64,000 nt of DNA from assembly GCA_947044365.1 (NCBI GenBank), contig OX345651.1:2433926-2497925 (forward strand), written 5' to 3'. Positions 36,601 to 45,522 of the stretch are shown here, piece by piece (the first letter of the stretch is position 1; each line of letters opens with the position of its first letter). Source of the DNA: Petrosia ficiformis. Its lineage: Eukaryota; Porifera; Demospongiae; Haplosclerida; Petrosiidae. A program made the translations under genes and the position numbers. Below the pieces are notes generated by a model, which was not told the origin of the DNA, ran no database searches, and saw only the letters and a program-made list of their open reading frames with translations.

Positions 36601-38154
36601 AATGAAAACAACTTCTTTACCCTACACGATTGTGAAATGGCCTGTAGTGGTGAGTATATGCTGTTGCTAATGTAACCCTGTGTTATAGATATATTACCCT
36701 ATCAAACTAGTATAACAAGTTTTAATAACCACAGAATACAATAACCTCATGCTTGAGTGAGAACATGTATACAGTGGAACCCCTGTATAACGGCCACCCA
36801 AGGGGAATTGCATTTTGGCCGTTATATAGGGGTGGCCTTTGCTGAGGGGTTTAGTTTAGTATAACTCAAAACATCTTTTTATTAACTGAACACATGATAA
36901 ATACTCATTATGCAATAATTATTAAATTCCATGCAAGTATAAATTTTATGGACCAAAAACCTCATCGATAAGCTCAAGACTATCTGTAGCAAACTAAACA
37001 GTGATGGACTGCTTTGAATATTGTGCATTTTTGTTTTATCATTATTGTTTTACTATTCATTCGTGATTTAAAACTACATTGTATTACTGTACACTGTTGA
37101 GTTGATTTTTAATATCGTGGGCGTGGCCACGCGGCCGTTAAATCGAAGTTTTGCTCAATGGTGTAGCTAGTGTTAGGGACCATCTAGTGTTCGTTATATG
37201 CAATAGCGAGGTGGTCGTTCTTCAGAGGTTGCCTTAGCAGGTAAGTATGTGTAATTTGAATCCGGACCAGGACATCTGGCCGTTATATCATAGATGACCG
37301 CTGTTCAGGGGTGGTCGTTAATTAAGCGGTGTACATCCTGATATAACCGTACTATCTCTACATGTATATCATACCATACTATATGAAATACCACATTATT
37401 AATTATTATATATGAAGAGGTAACTAGTATATGATTGTTACTAATTTTATTCTTGAGGTTATACTTTAAAATGATTCTGTCTCTGTAGCTAAACCTCCAA
37501 CATGTACTCCAACATTCTGTGCTAAAGAAAGAAGAGCCATGTGTTACCTGTATGAATATAAGTATACTTGTAACCATGCATACACATATTTACACACATA
37601 CATAACTATATACATACATCCATCCATATGTAATGACATAGTTTACAAAAATAATCATCATGTACAATATGAAAGTACACATTACGCATTCTCATATTTA
37701 CATATACACATACATAATTATTATATGCATACATAAGTATGTACCTATGCATGCATTTGTTCAGATACATACATAATTATTGTATTAAATGCACACTTTG
37801 CACAGAAATGTTTTGTTAATATGTATATTTTTTATCATTCAGTCCAAATGCAGATCAAAATGGTTGCTCTAAAGATTATAGTGTGTCCAATTGTCAAGTT
37901 TGTCACTACTCTAGTGATCTACAATCTTTTTCATGTGATTTGGATTGTATTGATGATAATGGAGAGTATGATGATACTTGTTTGAGGAGTTGGGGAGCTT
38001 GTTTACGTCGAAGTTATTTACACATCTTTCGTTCTGTAAGATTTCTATGATATAGTATACACAAATTAAAATAATTATAATTTTCTTATATTAGGCTCCA
38101 TCAAGTGAAAGAACACCAGAAAACTACAAGTGTATTGAATATCGCTGTAATTGA
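26247..38154 (+). CDS. Secreted mosaic protein: lysozyme-like / vWA / AMOP / vWD / EGF / Kunitz / TIL (19 exons)
   Basis: Exons: 26247-26778, 26911-27476, 27597-27941, 29403-29668, 30588-30631, 30733-31287, 31359-31619, 31679-31774, 34041-34190, 34450-34608, 34667-34831, 35179-35337, 35412-35542, 35785-35860, 36222-36392, 36482-36649, 37489-37549, 37843-38035, 38095-38154. The total is about 4.16 kb (about 1385 aa). A signal peptide (MKLVIAVTLAIIS) opens it and no membrane anchor is seen at the end, so it is probably extracellular or mucus/matrix. The AMOP-vWD order recalls MUC4-like proteins. Most junctions are phase 1, the pattern of exon-shuffled modules. Frame breaks occur near 27251 and 29544, and phases disagree at 30631/30733. 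Either the assembly has small errors here or this copy is decaying. It ends convergently with the membrane-protein gene. Confidence 0.82.
26911..27476 (+). other. Exon 2: von Willebrand factor A domain with a one-base frame break
   Basis: The MIDAS motif DESGS (residues 191-195) is intact, with FVMDESGSVGLS, VQIGVMTYSS and GGSTNTAGALDAIR. After SGIP the frame stops at TAG (about 27252). It resumes one base off as VITDGHSN...GVITFAIGI, the usual vWA core. One missing base at about 27250-27252 explains it. The domain is otherwise full length. Confidence 0.9.
29403..29668 (+). other. Exon 4: AMOP domain with a one-base frame break
   Basis: QECCYNRQGNLL, GGPYGGSAN and, in the next frame, FDLSPFISCC and EYYEKRPSDNCSHYEP are typical of AMOP domains, found next to vWD in MUC4 and SUSD2-type proteins. 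The frame changes at the GGG near 29543-29545; one G short would explain it. The 1.46-kb intron before it might hide an exon that I cannot see. Confidence 0.8.
30733..31287 (+). other. Exon 6: von Willebrand factor D domain
   Basis: It starts GWMGGDPHLLTLDGHQYTFN, the classic vWD GDPH entry, and ends GLMGVYNDDPSDDLLPRN...EFGLT. The reading phase at its acceptor (needs one carried base) does not match the preceding donor at 30631 (carries none). A one-base error or a hidden micro-exon is needed. The next exon, 31359-31619, adds an acidic WILSDSSQSLF segment. Confidence 0.85.
31679..31774 (+). other. Exon 8: EGF-like module
   Basis: A 31-residue stretch with six cysteines (CNPSCINGVC...TCSC...LC) in EGF spacing, bounded by phase-1 introns. 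Confidence 0.75.
31985..32315. mobile_element. Degenerate hAT-like MITE in the large intron
   Basis: The left end GGGGCAGATACAGGATTT pairs with the reverse complement of the right end, AGGGCAGATTTAGAGG. AGCTCC lies outside both ends, a partial 8-bp-type duplication. No real gene is inside. Confidence 0.4.
32485..32859 (-). pseudogene. Crypton-type (DUF3504-like) N-terminal fragment
   Basis: A 124-codon frame: an acidic Gln/Ser N-terminus, then ENTGANTKRAVKTWQEWVTE, LSYWLPLFITEVRKRDGKRYP. This pattern (many residues, Trp-rich, then F..EVRK.DG..YP) matches the start of the DUF3504/Crypton-derived tyrosine-recombinase family seen in KCTD1 long isoform, ZMYM and QRICH1. It stops right after KRYP; the catalytic R..H..R..Y core is absent. 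It lies antisense in an intron of the secreted mosaic gene. Confidence 0.6.
33066..33185. repeat. About 21-bp tandem repeat
   Basis: Five or so imperfect units of the type ATCGGATGTCGGATATAGTAT. Just upstream, 32894-32982 is a hairpin with arms GGTGGTTACGATATTGTGGT... around a CTCGGGTTTCGCCCTT loop. Confidence 0.65.
33329..33895. repeat. Nested palindrome (family C): large cruciform with a hairpin in each arm
   Basis: 33329-33484 is itself a hairpin (TAGTATGCTAACAGGTCCTA at one end, its inverse at the other). 33742-33895 is a second copy of that hairpin. Between them 33485-33586 and 33618-33741 are inverted copies of each other around an AT run at 33587-33617. The half-element recurs at 60375-60652. 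No ORF is present. Confidence 0.8.
34041..36649 (+). other. Exons 9-16: Kunitz, three CGGC cysteine modules, two TIL-type modules, second Kunitz
   Basis: Kunitz 1 (34041-34190) has C-x8-C-x15-C-x4-C-x12-C-x3-C; the third gap is three residues short. Three modules follow (34450-34608, 34667-34831, 35179-35337) of the form C..NPC/DPC...C...PDA.C....CGGC.ARF; the first has CDSC for CGGC. 35412-35860 and 36222-36392 are TIL-type; the latter has the full ten cysteines. Kunitz 2 (36482-36649) has canonical spacing. P1 residues after the second Cys are Glu (Kunitz 1) and Asn (Kunitz 2), so trypsin inhibition is unlikely. Almost every module is one phase-1 exon. Confidence 0.85.
36765..37335. mobile_element. 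Mariner-like MITE in intron 16
   Basis: It begins CAGTGGAACCCCTGTATAAC after TATA and ends GTCGTTAATTAAGCGGTGTA. Internal phrases GGCCGTTATA and GGGGTGGTCGTT repeat in inverted order, as in the widespread CAGTGGAACC... Tc/mariner-type MITEs. It has no ORF. Boundaries are approximate. Confidence 0.45.
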
Positions 38155-38699
38155 TCAGCACCAGTTATACATACATTATGAGCTGCTATAAGAATTTGTA
38201 ATAGTACTAGTTAGTTGTACACTGTTTGAAGATATAGCTTTCGGGTTTATAGCTTCTTCCCTTGTTTTTTGTAGTTTGCAATTGTGTGATTATTTACCTT
38301 ACTTTGTTGTTGTTTTTGTAGATGAATTTTTGAATTATAATATAGAATAAGATTTGATAGTTATAATAATAATACGGAAAGTATAATATTATCATTCAAA
38401 AAATAACTAACTGAAAATTTAATACCAAAAAATGCCATTGTTAATTTAATTACGAAAATTATTGAGCCACATAAAATTTAGATACAAAACTACTACATGT
38501 ATATACGCAATAATAAGTTATATGTGTGTATACTATTATTTATATGTACATTTTACAATACATTACATAATAATAATTATATAGACATGAATAATAATTG
38601 GAAAGGGAAAGTCAATTGCTGATCAACAGCAATGAGGTTATAATAATATAGATAAATAAATGATAATACTTGACAATGGTTTAAATATCAAAAAGTAGA
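38155..38699. other. Spacer between two convergent genes
   Basis: 545 bases of AT-rich DNA between the stop of the secreted mosaic gene and the stop of the minus-strand membrane-protein gene. Both 3' UTRs must lie here. No other signal is seen. Confidence 0.6.
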
Positions 38700-41442
38700 T
38701 TATAATCTACCATGTACTAATGGAGTATGGCTTTCACTCACAGAACTTGTAAGTCTTCCACAGACTATGACATTACGGACAACACGCACATGGCATATAT
38801 CACTACTGATTAGTAATATGGATTGGGAAATAGCTAGTTGATTCACAGTTGTAATTTCAGTTTCCCTTGGAGTGTCAGTACATTCGGATGATATGGTAAT
38901 GATGTCATTCAATGTGTTGGGAACTACATTGTTATTCTCATGGTCTTCTGGCTCAAGATTATCAGCAACGAGTACATGTACATGAGCATCATTAAAATAG
39001 TCAAAATTGTTATTAATTATATTTCTTATTTCGACTGGATCCCCCTCATGGTCTTCATTATCAGGTTCATGATCATCAATAACATTATTCAAATTGTTAT
39101 TTTCAACCCGTTCTGCCACATGGTTTCCATTATCAGCTTCATGATGATCCTCGTTATTGATATCCACTCTAATATACTGTCGTAAGCGAAACCTAGCAGG
39201 ATCAATAATAGCAAACAAGTAGTTTATACATGTACATCTTTTCTGAATAGCAAAAGGTAAACACTGCCAAGTGAACATAATTCCTGAAAAGAAACGAAGT
39301 ATGACATCATTTGTCATCACTAACAAATGAATAGTCTCAATCAATGATCCCGGATCAGAGTCTTTTAATGGAGAAACACCTGTCAATAGCAAATAGGAAT
39401 TGAGTCCCATGACAAAATTTGAAACTGCAATTCTTCCTAAGACAGGTCGTAGATGTGTCTTATGCCAATGAAACTGTAGACCCCCTGTAGACATAATTTT
39501 ACACAATAGAGGACCTACATATAACAGATTTGGAAAGAAAGTATAAGACACACTGCAGATTTTGAGAAAGTGCACAATATCAAATTTAAATAATTATAAA
39601 GCTCTCTAGTATCATGTGACCACATATATGTGATTTGGGATTGAATTTAAAACTATTTGGAAAGGTAATTTAATTACTGTCCTCCATTTCAATACTTATA
39701 GTGAAATAATTAGTAACAGGAAATATTGTATAGCGTCAGGAGCAGCAATATATGTTTTTATTCCTGGATAGTAGCTTCATAGTTTCATACATTAGCATTA
39801 GTTAACATAACTTGCAAGGTTGATATATGTATAAAAATGTATCTCTATGACTGCTTTCAGCATGGTGTGGAGTGCAGCATTCAGAATCCAGCATGGCTGA
39901 TATTCTCAATCTATTATTTGATTATCTACTCTACTTACATATAAAGGTTGTTGTAGAACTTTAAGAATATATTTCAACAACTAGAATAGCCATTAGTTCC
40001 AGTTTCTATGTAAGCTACTAGCAGTCAAGCAGCTTTCTCCCTTCTGCTTGAGCAATGCATTTTATTATGTGCCACGCCCACTAATTGACCCCCCCCCCAT
40101 CCACGCAAAGCTTACATTGATTACCTGAAGGTATTTGTAGTTAATTATAAGTAAGATGAGCTTTAATTAGAAATGTACTGTCAAGTGTCACATGTCAAGA
40201 GAAATCTCTCACGTTATGCATGGGTAGGCTTTTGATGTAATAAAGCAAAAGTTTTCTGAACAGATGTTAGGTGCTTTTACGTCCATTTATTGTGGAAGTA
40301 CACCATTTCTGGTCTTGCTAAATGCTTACTGTATTAGTTCAAACATAAAATCAGGGCTCCATGAAGAGTTTTTATTAATACTAACACAGAGAAACCAGCG
40401 ATACAACAGAAACAAATAAAATTGAAGGCATTTATCTGTTATAAACACTTCTATTTTATTTTATGAAGTTTTACTTCTATCTGGTTGAAATATCTCTTCG
40501 TGGGGCCCTAAAGTAAGTTGAAAACTTGCCTGTAATAGTTAAAAAATAATCTTGTCTAGGCTGATAAATTCTTAAACTGACACCACACTTGTGCAACTGT
40601 ACTCATCAGTAACTGTTTGACTTGTATACTAATGGCTTTGAAACTTGTTTTATATTGTGTATTACATTCTAAGCTTTTCTTTATGCTTTAATTACTAGTT
40701 TACTTTATATTCAAATGGTTTTTCAGTTTGTGTGAAAAATAACTTTGTAAGTTGCCTTATTAAATATTCGTAGATTGTTGTCCGTAACAACTCATATGTG
40801 ACACAAACATGTAAACATATATACACTAAACCCTGTGAAAAGGATGAGATAGCCTTGTGGGCCATAAAAATTAAATAGAAAATAGTATTGAAGACATTGC
40901 AATAGTCCTTTCAAACCATCACACACATTTAGGGATGTATAAATTATAAATTTACCTTGCACAATAATCCGTAACATCTCTACTGAGGCAGTAGTTCCAA
41001 ACAATAATATGACAGGTGTATTATCTGTGCTATCCTTAATGTGTGAATGTATATATGTACAGTACTGCAACAATAGAACAGCAGTATTAGCTGTGATATA
41101 GTATGAGACTGACATAACCACTGAACAGAGTTGCAGTCTACGTGTATTTTGTAAGACTTCTTTTATATACCAAATCGTACGTCCCTCAACAAGAATAGTC
41201 AGTAACCATGACAACAGGGAATAATCAATAAATTCTTTTATGTTTCCACGATTTGAAACCAACTTTACTCTCTCTGATGTTGTTAGTAGCATCATTACAA
41301 TCGCAACAGTGTCTAATGTAATTCCCAGCAAAGGCAATAGTCTAATGGTTGCTATGACTATAATGATCACCATGGTGAATCCAATCAAAAGGTTTTGAGA
41401 ATCAGTTAGCTGGTGGAAATCCCAGAGATTTTCCATTTCCAT
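38700..41442 (-). CDS. Multi-pass membrane protein with acidic cytosolic-type tail, 2 exons
   Basis: Exon 1 is 41442-40956 and exon 2 is 39514-38700. The donor GTAAAT and the acceptor after a pyrimidine-rich tract (TTATATGTAG) join in phase, giving 1302 nt, 433 aa. Exon 1 encodes several hydrophobic spans (LLIGFTMVIIIVIATIRLL, DTVAIVMMLL, FIDYSLLSWLLTIL, YYITANTAVLLLQY). Exon 2 adds FVMGLNSYLLLTGV and a span ending FFSGIMFTWQCLPF. About 150 residues rich in Asp, Glu, Asn and His follow. I do not recognise the family. The count and spacing of spans faintly recall otopetrin proton channels, but no diagnostic motif is seen. The ATG at 41442 follows an in-frame region that could also be non-coding 5' sequence. 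A TIR element sits about 260 bp upstream. Confidence 0.7.
39830..40872 (+). mobile_element. Family-A MITE copy 3, split, inside the membrane-protein intron
   Basis: 39830-40100 matches the left two-thirds of the family-A unit. The GGGCCATAAAAA right end appears only at 40815-40872, after about 700 bp of unrelated sequence starting at a poly-C run (40091-40099). Either another insertion or a rearrangement separates the two parts. No exon is seen in the interval. Confidence 0.55.
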
Positions 41443-41699
41443 TCTAATCAAATCTAATTCAAAGAAACAGAATAAAAAATGACATTGTGAATACTGAATA
41501 TAAGGTACACTATTGCATAATTTTGAAGGCAAAAGGATATGTTCTCAAACAACTGTATACTAATAAGTTATCCCTTAGAGGACTGAACAGCTTTTTTTTC
41601 ATTCTCGACACATGTAGCTCTGCTTACTGTAAAAATCTTGGCTAATATTTCCTTCCTGGTGACAATGAGCTAACATCGAGTGCTACTTAGCATCGGCAA

Positions 41700-42292
41700 T
41701 AGTCTCGCGCACAGACGTTTTGCGAGCGATGGAAACGTCTGGAGAAACTGCTTCAATTTTTGTGACATAAAGGAATGTAATTAGGGTTTCAATCACATAA
41801 TTTAGTGCGAGAAAATGTCCGTCTGTTTAGTGTGCAACACAGCAGTTGGTGCGGGTAAACGAAAGTATTTAGATGTCTCTACAGAGCCATTACTGAGTAT
41901 TAGGGAATTACTTGTGCGGAGTCAGGATGAAGAAGATGATGTTGCAATGCATCAAACAGCACAGGTAAACAAGTGTAACATAAAGTTTTCCCAAACCCTG
42001 TAGGCAAATTGACAAACACATCGTTTCCTTCGACAAATTTTCAAATTGCTAGTTCCTGCTCTCTCTTCAGTTCAGTATATCCTAAAAATTTTACAGCTTT
42101 ATCCATCACATACTTTACTTCATCTTTTTCTGACATTTTGCCTGATCTTGGCGTGAAATAGTAATTGTGCGGTTTCATTCACGTGACATGTTAAATCTGA
42201 TTGGTACGCTGACATTCCTGCCTATGCTACAAAACTTATAACAGTTTCTCCAGACGTTTCCGCCGCTCGCAAAACGTCTGCGCGCGAGACTA
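41700..42292. mobile_element. TIR element (593 bp, 9-bp duplication) carrying the 5' ends of two converging genes
   Basis: Long inverted termini of about 51 bp (TAGTCTCGCGCACAGACGTT at the left; the right end is its inverse with few changes). Exact 9-bp duplications CATCGGCAA lie at 41691-41699 and 42293-42301. Plus strand 41815-41964: MSVCLVCNTAVGAGKRKYLD... ending at donor GTAAAC. Minus strand 42136 down to about 41945: a RecQ/SF2 helicase start, with LGYTELKREQELAI, then after an in-frame TGA the Walker A stretch NLPTGFGKTLCY. The long TIR and 9-bp target fit Mutator-like or a related superfamily. It looks like an internally deleted copy of a larger transposon. Confidence 0.85.
41945..42136 (-). 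pseudogene. RecQ-like helicase N-terminal fragment inside the TIR element
   Basis: The ATG is at 42136-42134. The Q-motif-like REQELAI is followed by an in-frame TGA, then KFVEGNDVFVNLPTGFGKT (Walker A, 42004-41984) and LCYTCLPVLFDAL. This order (Q motif, short spacer, PTGxGKS/T, LCY) is that of RecQ-family DNA helicases. It ends inside the element, so only the first of about seven helicase motifs remains. Confidence 0.75.
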
Positions 42293-42540
42293 CATCGGCA
42301 ATACCCTTACTCAAAAATCACCAATACATTTGTAGGGCTGAGTGAAGTTTCCCAAGCATTCATTAGCTTACATGTGTATAATAGTAATAATACAAGTGGT
42401 TAATTAGGAGACCCCACACGTGTATAAGCACACGGTAAGTAGAGATCCAATAAGAAAGTACTTTTACTGTTTATGAAGTAAGTAATTATGTATTAAATGA
42501 TCATAATCATATTGGTTAGTGACTACCACTAATAGCCCAC

Positions 42541-42561
42541 ACAGACACACACACATACACA

Positions 42562-42595
<34 letters not shown>
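42541..42595. repeat. CA-rich microsatellite
   Basis: A run of CACACA with some AGACA interruptions, between the TIR element and the exon-like frame at 42823. Confidence 0.9.
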
Positions 42596-42596
<1 letters not shown>

Positions 42597-42822
42597 TCTT
42601 TCCCTACCAATTATCGTGATATTATTTTTTGAACAGTTTTCCGTTTATTCCTTTGAACTCTGCTGGTAATTGGTGTGGCGAGAGCAGCTCCTATGCTTCG
42701 AAAAGGAACTAACTAACTTGTTTACAATTTATGACCACGCCCATTAAATTAATAATAATTATTATTGGACGCCACCCCCTAAGTCGAGTTAGCTATATAA
42801 AATTATTATATATAATTATGTA

Positions 42823-42969
42823 GCTTATGCGAGACTAGTTGGTTGTGGTGCTGCAACAGATTTTCATTCACTTTCAGATTTATCAGAAGACAATACAAAC
42901 AACAGAAAATCATGGCTGGAAGAAAAGAAGAGTTTTATGGCCAGTGAAGTCACAGAAATGAAGCATTTA
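42823..42969 (+). other. Orphan exon-like open frame
   Basis: After an acceptor-like ATGTAG an open frame of 49 codons (start AYARLVGCGAATDF, end MASEVTEMKHL) runs to a donor GTAAGC. The charged composition (SWLEEKKSFM) looks protein-like, but no neighbouring exon is recognised and the family is unknown. Confidence 0.3.
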
Positions 42970-43750
42970 GTAAGCATGCATGCCAATTTATCATAGTACA
43001 ATTCATTCATAAAGCATGGGTTGGAGGTTGATATGGTAGATATAACACCTGCTGTGGAGGGGTATATCCACATAAACCTCTGCACAAGTGGTGATATAAA
43101 GGTAATCAATGACTTGTCTCATGAGCCAGACCCATACCACGAGAAAGGGTCTGGTTGCATGTTATGCATCAGTTTGTTCCAGGTGCATGAAAAGCTTGTG
43201 CCCCAAATTAGATTGCACTACATATATGTCATTATTTACACACCCATTTCATGAGATCACATTTTAAAAATGAAACTGCAAGTGATGATCGATAGAATAA
43301 GATCAGTTTGGATATACAAGTCTTTGAAATCAAAACAGAAGTAAACTATTATGCTAGTTGTACACAACCAAGACATGTTTGTAATATTATCCACTGGATT
43401 TGAAAATAGCCTGTGGCATTGCATTTGTGTTGTCCTATACGGCTTCCTCAAACAAATTGATGTATTGCATGCAACCACACCATTTCTCATGGTATATGGT
43501 CTACTGACAGGATCCTTTTAAGTAAATTAACTGTCTGTAGGAAGGGTATGGGTATATAACTCCCTAGTCTGCTGTATATAGCCATATTCTCGTCATAAAA
43601 GACAGAGTGAAGGTTCTATCTAGAGATTTAGGTTTTGGGGGGAGGGGGGGAAAGCTAATACTGAATGGAAATTTTTTGGGGTTGGCCACACCCATTAAAT
43701 CACACTCATAATTACCCACCCCTCCCCCAGTAGATACAAAACCCTGAGTC

Positions 43751-44444
43751 TGGTAACATCCCTATACACATCTCTGTAAATAAAATTTAAATTAATTATT
43801 TTTAAAAATAAATGGTTGAGATATTGAAAATTACATTTAGCGATTACTGATACTGCTTATGATGACAAAATAGGGTCATTTTTTAAAAGATGACACTTCT
43901 ACCTCATACATCAGCATACACCCTAGATGAGATGTGTAAAGTGAGTTACCTAAAGAGATGAATAGTTTAGGCCTAGGAAGCAAGGATTCCGAAGAGGAAG
44001 CTAGCTTTTTATACCCATGGAATTAAATTAAATGACTTGTATGCATGTCCACCTGATCCTTCACTGGAGATCAGAATGGTTATTATAGGAGCAATGGAAT
44101 CACATTACTCACAACATCTAAGTTTATCAATCACATGAGCTAAAGTAGGCACGAGCAACATAAACTCTTTCCAAATCCAGACATCATTTCCACTTACAAC
44201 TGACTTAGTAACAATTTCCTCTTTCAACAGCTTAAATCTTGTATCCCATTTCCTTTGTAACTTCTCTAACTACAGCACAGATATCATTTCTGGAATCATA
44301 TTTTTGTAGTTTTGGAATAAATAATCTCCAAAAATGAAAAATCTAAGCTAAAATTATTATATAATTTAACAATATGAAGCAATCTGATTGGTGAAGCCAT
44401 TTATCTGACTCTTACACGAGATGTGTATAGGAATGTTACCAGAC
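43751..44444. mobile_element. Inverted-repeat element, about 694 bp
   Basis: The left terminus TCTGGTAACATCCCTATACA and the inverse of the right terminus TCTGGTAACATTCCTATACA match over 25 bases with one change. There is no ORF and no clear target duplication. The rest of 42970-45522 holds only small repeats, including a possible 180-bp element at 45088-45265 with inverted TTTCATTTAG ends. Confidence 0.5.
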
Positions 44445-45522
44445 CCTCAGTCTTTTATCTTGAAGGTGTGGCTACACCAGACTAATAACTCCCTTGGTAC
44501 ATCAAAGGTTACCTATGATAATTGCACACAAACCATTGTGTAATATAACATTAAGGAAGGATGCTTTTACATTGTATTGTTTTAACTGCATGCATTTCAT
44601 ACACAAACAGACATGAAAGTTGTATATAAAGTATGCTCACTGTAAATATCATTTGCACCACTAAGAGTTAATTTCGAACTACAGAATGTGTTGTGTTATG
44701 TACAAGATTAAATTAATTTGCAAAAGTTCCAAAATAAGAAAGACCAAGGAATTCACTATTTGAACTGTAGATAGGGAGATGATTTCCAACTAGGTACGTG
44801 GAGCTGGAGGAGCATCTGGCATTATATCAGGGAGGGGGTGTGACGTCTCTGTCATGTGATCGGGGGTAAATGTATATGCATTGGGCCAATAGCAGATTTT
44901 CATTAAAATCTGGATGCATAACAAAAACTGAATTAAGTTCTCTATCAACGTTAACATTTGTTAACACAGCCTTAATTGTTTGGTTTAGGGTCAGGTAGAC
45001 AAGATATACTTATTATATCTACATGCATTACAACATACACTTGCTATTATATATAATAATAATAATTATATAATTATATATAATATACAGGGTTTCATTT
45101 AGCAGGGGAGACCTTTATCCTTTCTTACCCAAGTTTCGCCATCCCATTCCTTGAAATTTAGTTTACTTGTATATAGGCACTGCTCAATACCCCTGTACAT
45201 AGCCCCTATAATCTTTCAAATTTAACCCTCTCCCCCCTCGACAAATTGTCTAAATGAAGGCCCGATATACATGTATATTGTATTTCTGATCAAGTAACCC
45301 ATGACCACAGTAAAGCATATTTTAATAATTATTGCTTACAATACTCATCATCATTATGGATTAAAAAAACAGTAAAAAATATGCATTTAATACTAACACT
45401 ACAATATTAGTTTAGAATATCCAAAAAATTGCCTATAACCAAGTTTGAGTTAACAGTAACAGATTTAAAATCCAGCTCTACAACATTAATTAAATTAATT
45501 AGTATAGAATGAAGTATCCACA

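Noticed and set aside
38940..39185. Plus-strand ORF in the membrane-protein region
   Set aside because: Shadow of the acidic tail exon on the other strand.
43021..43490. Short ORFs on both strands
   Set aside because: No protein-like features beyond length; no splice signals matching the orphan exon at 42823-42969.
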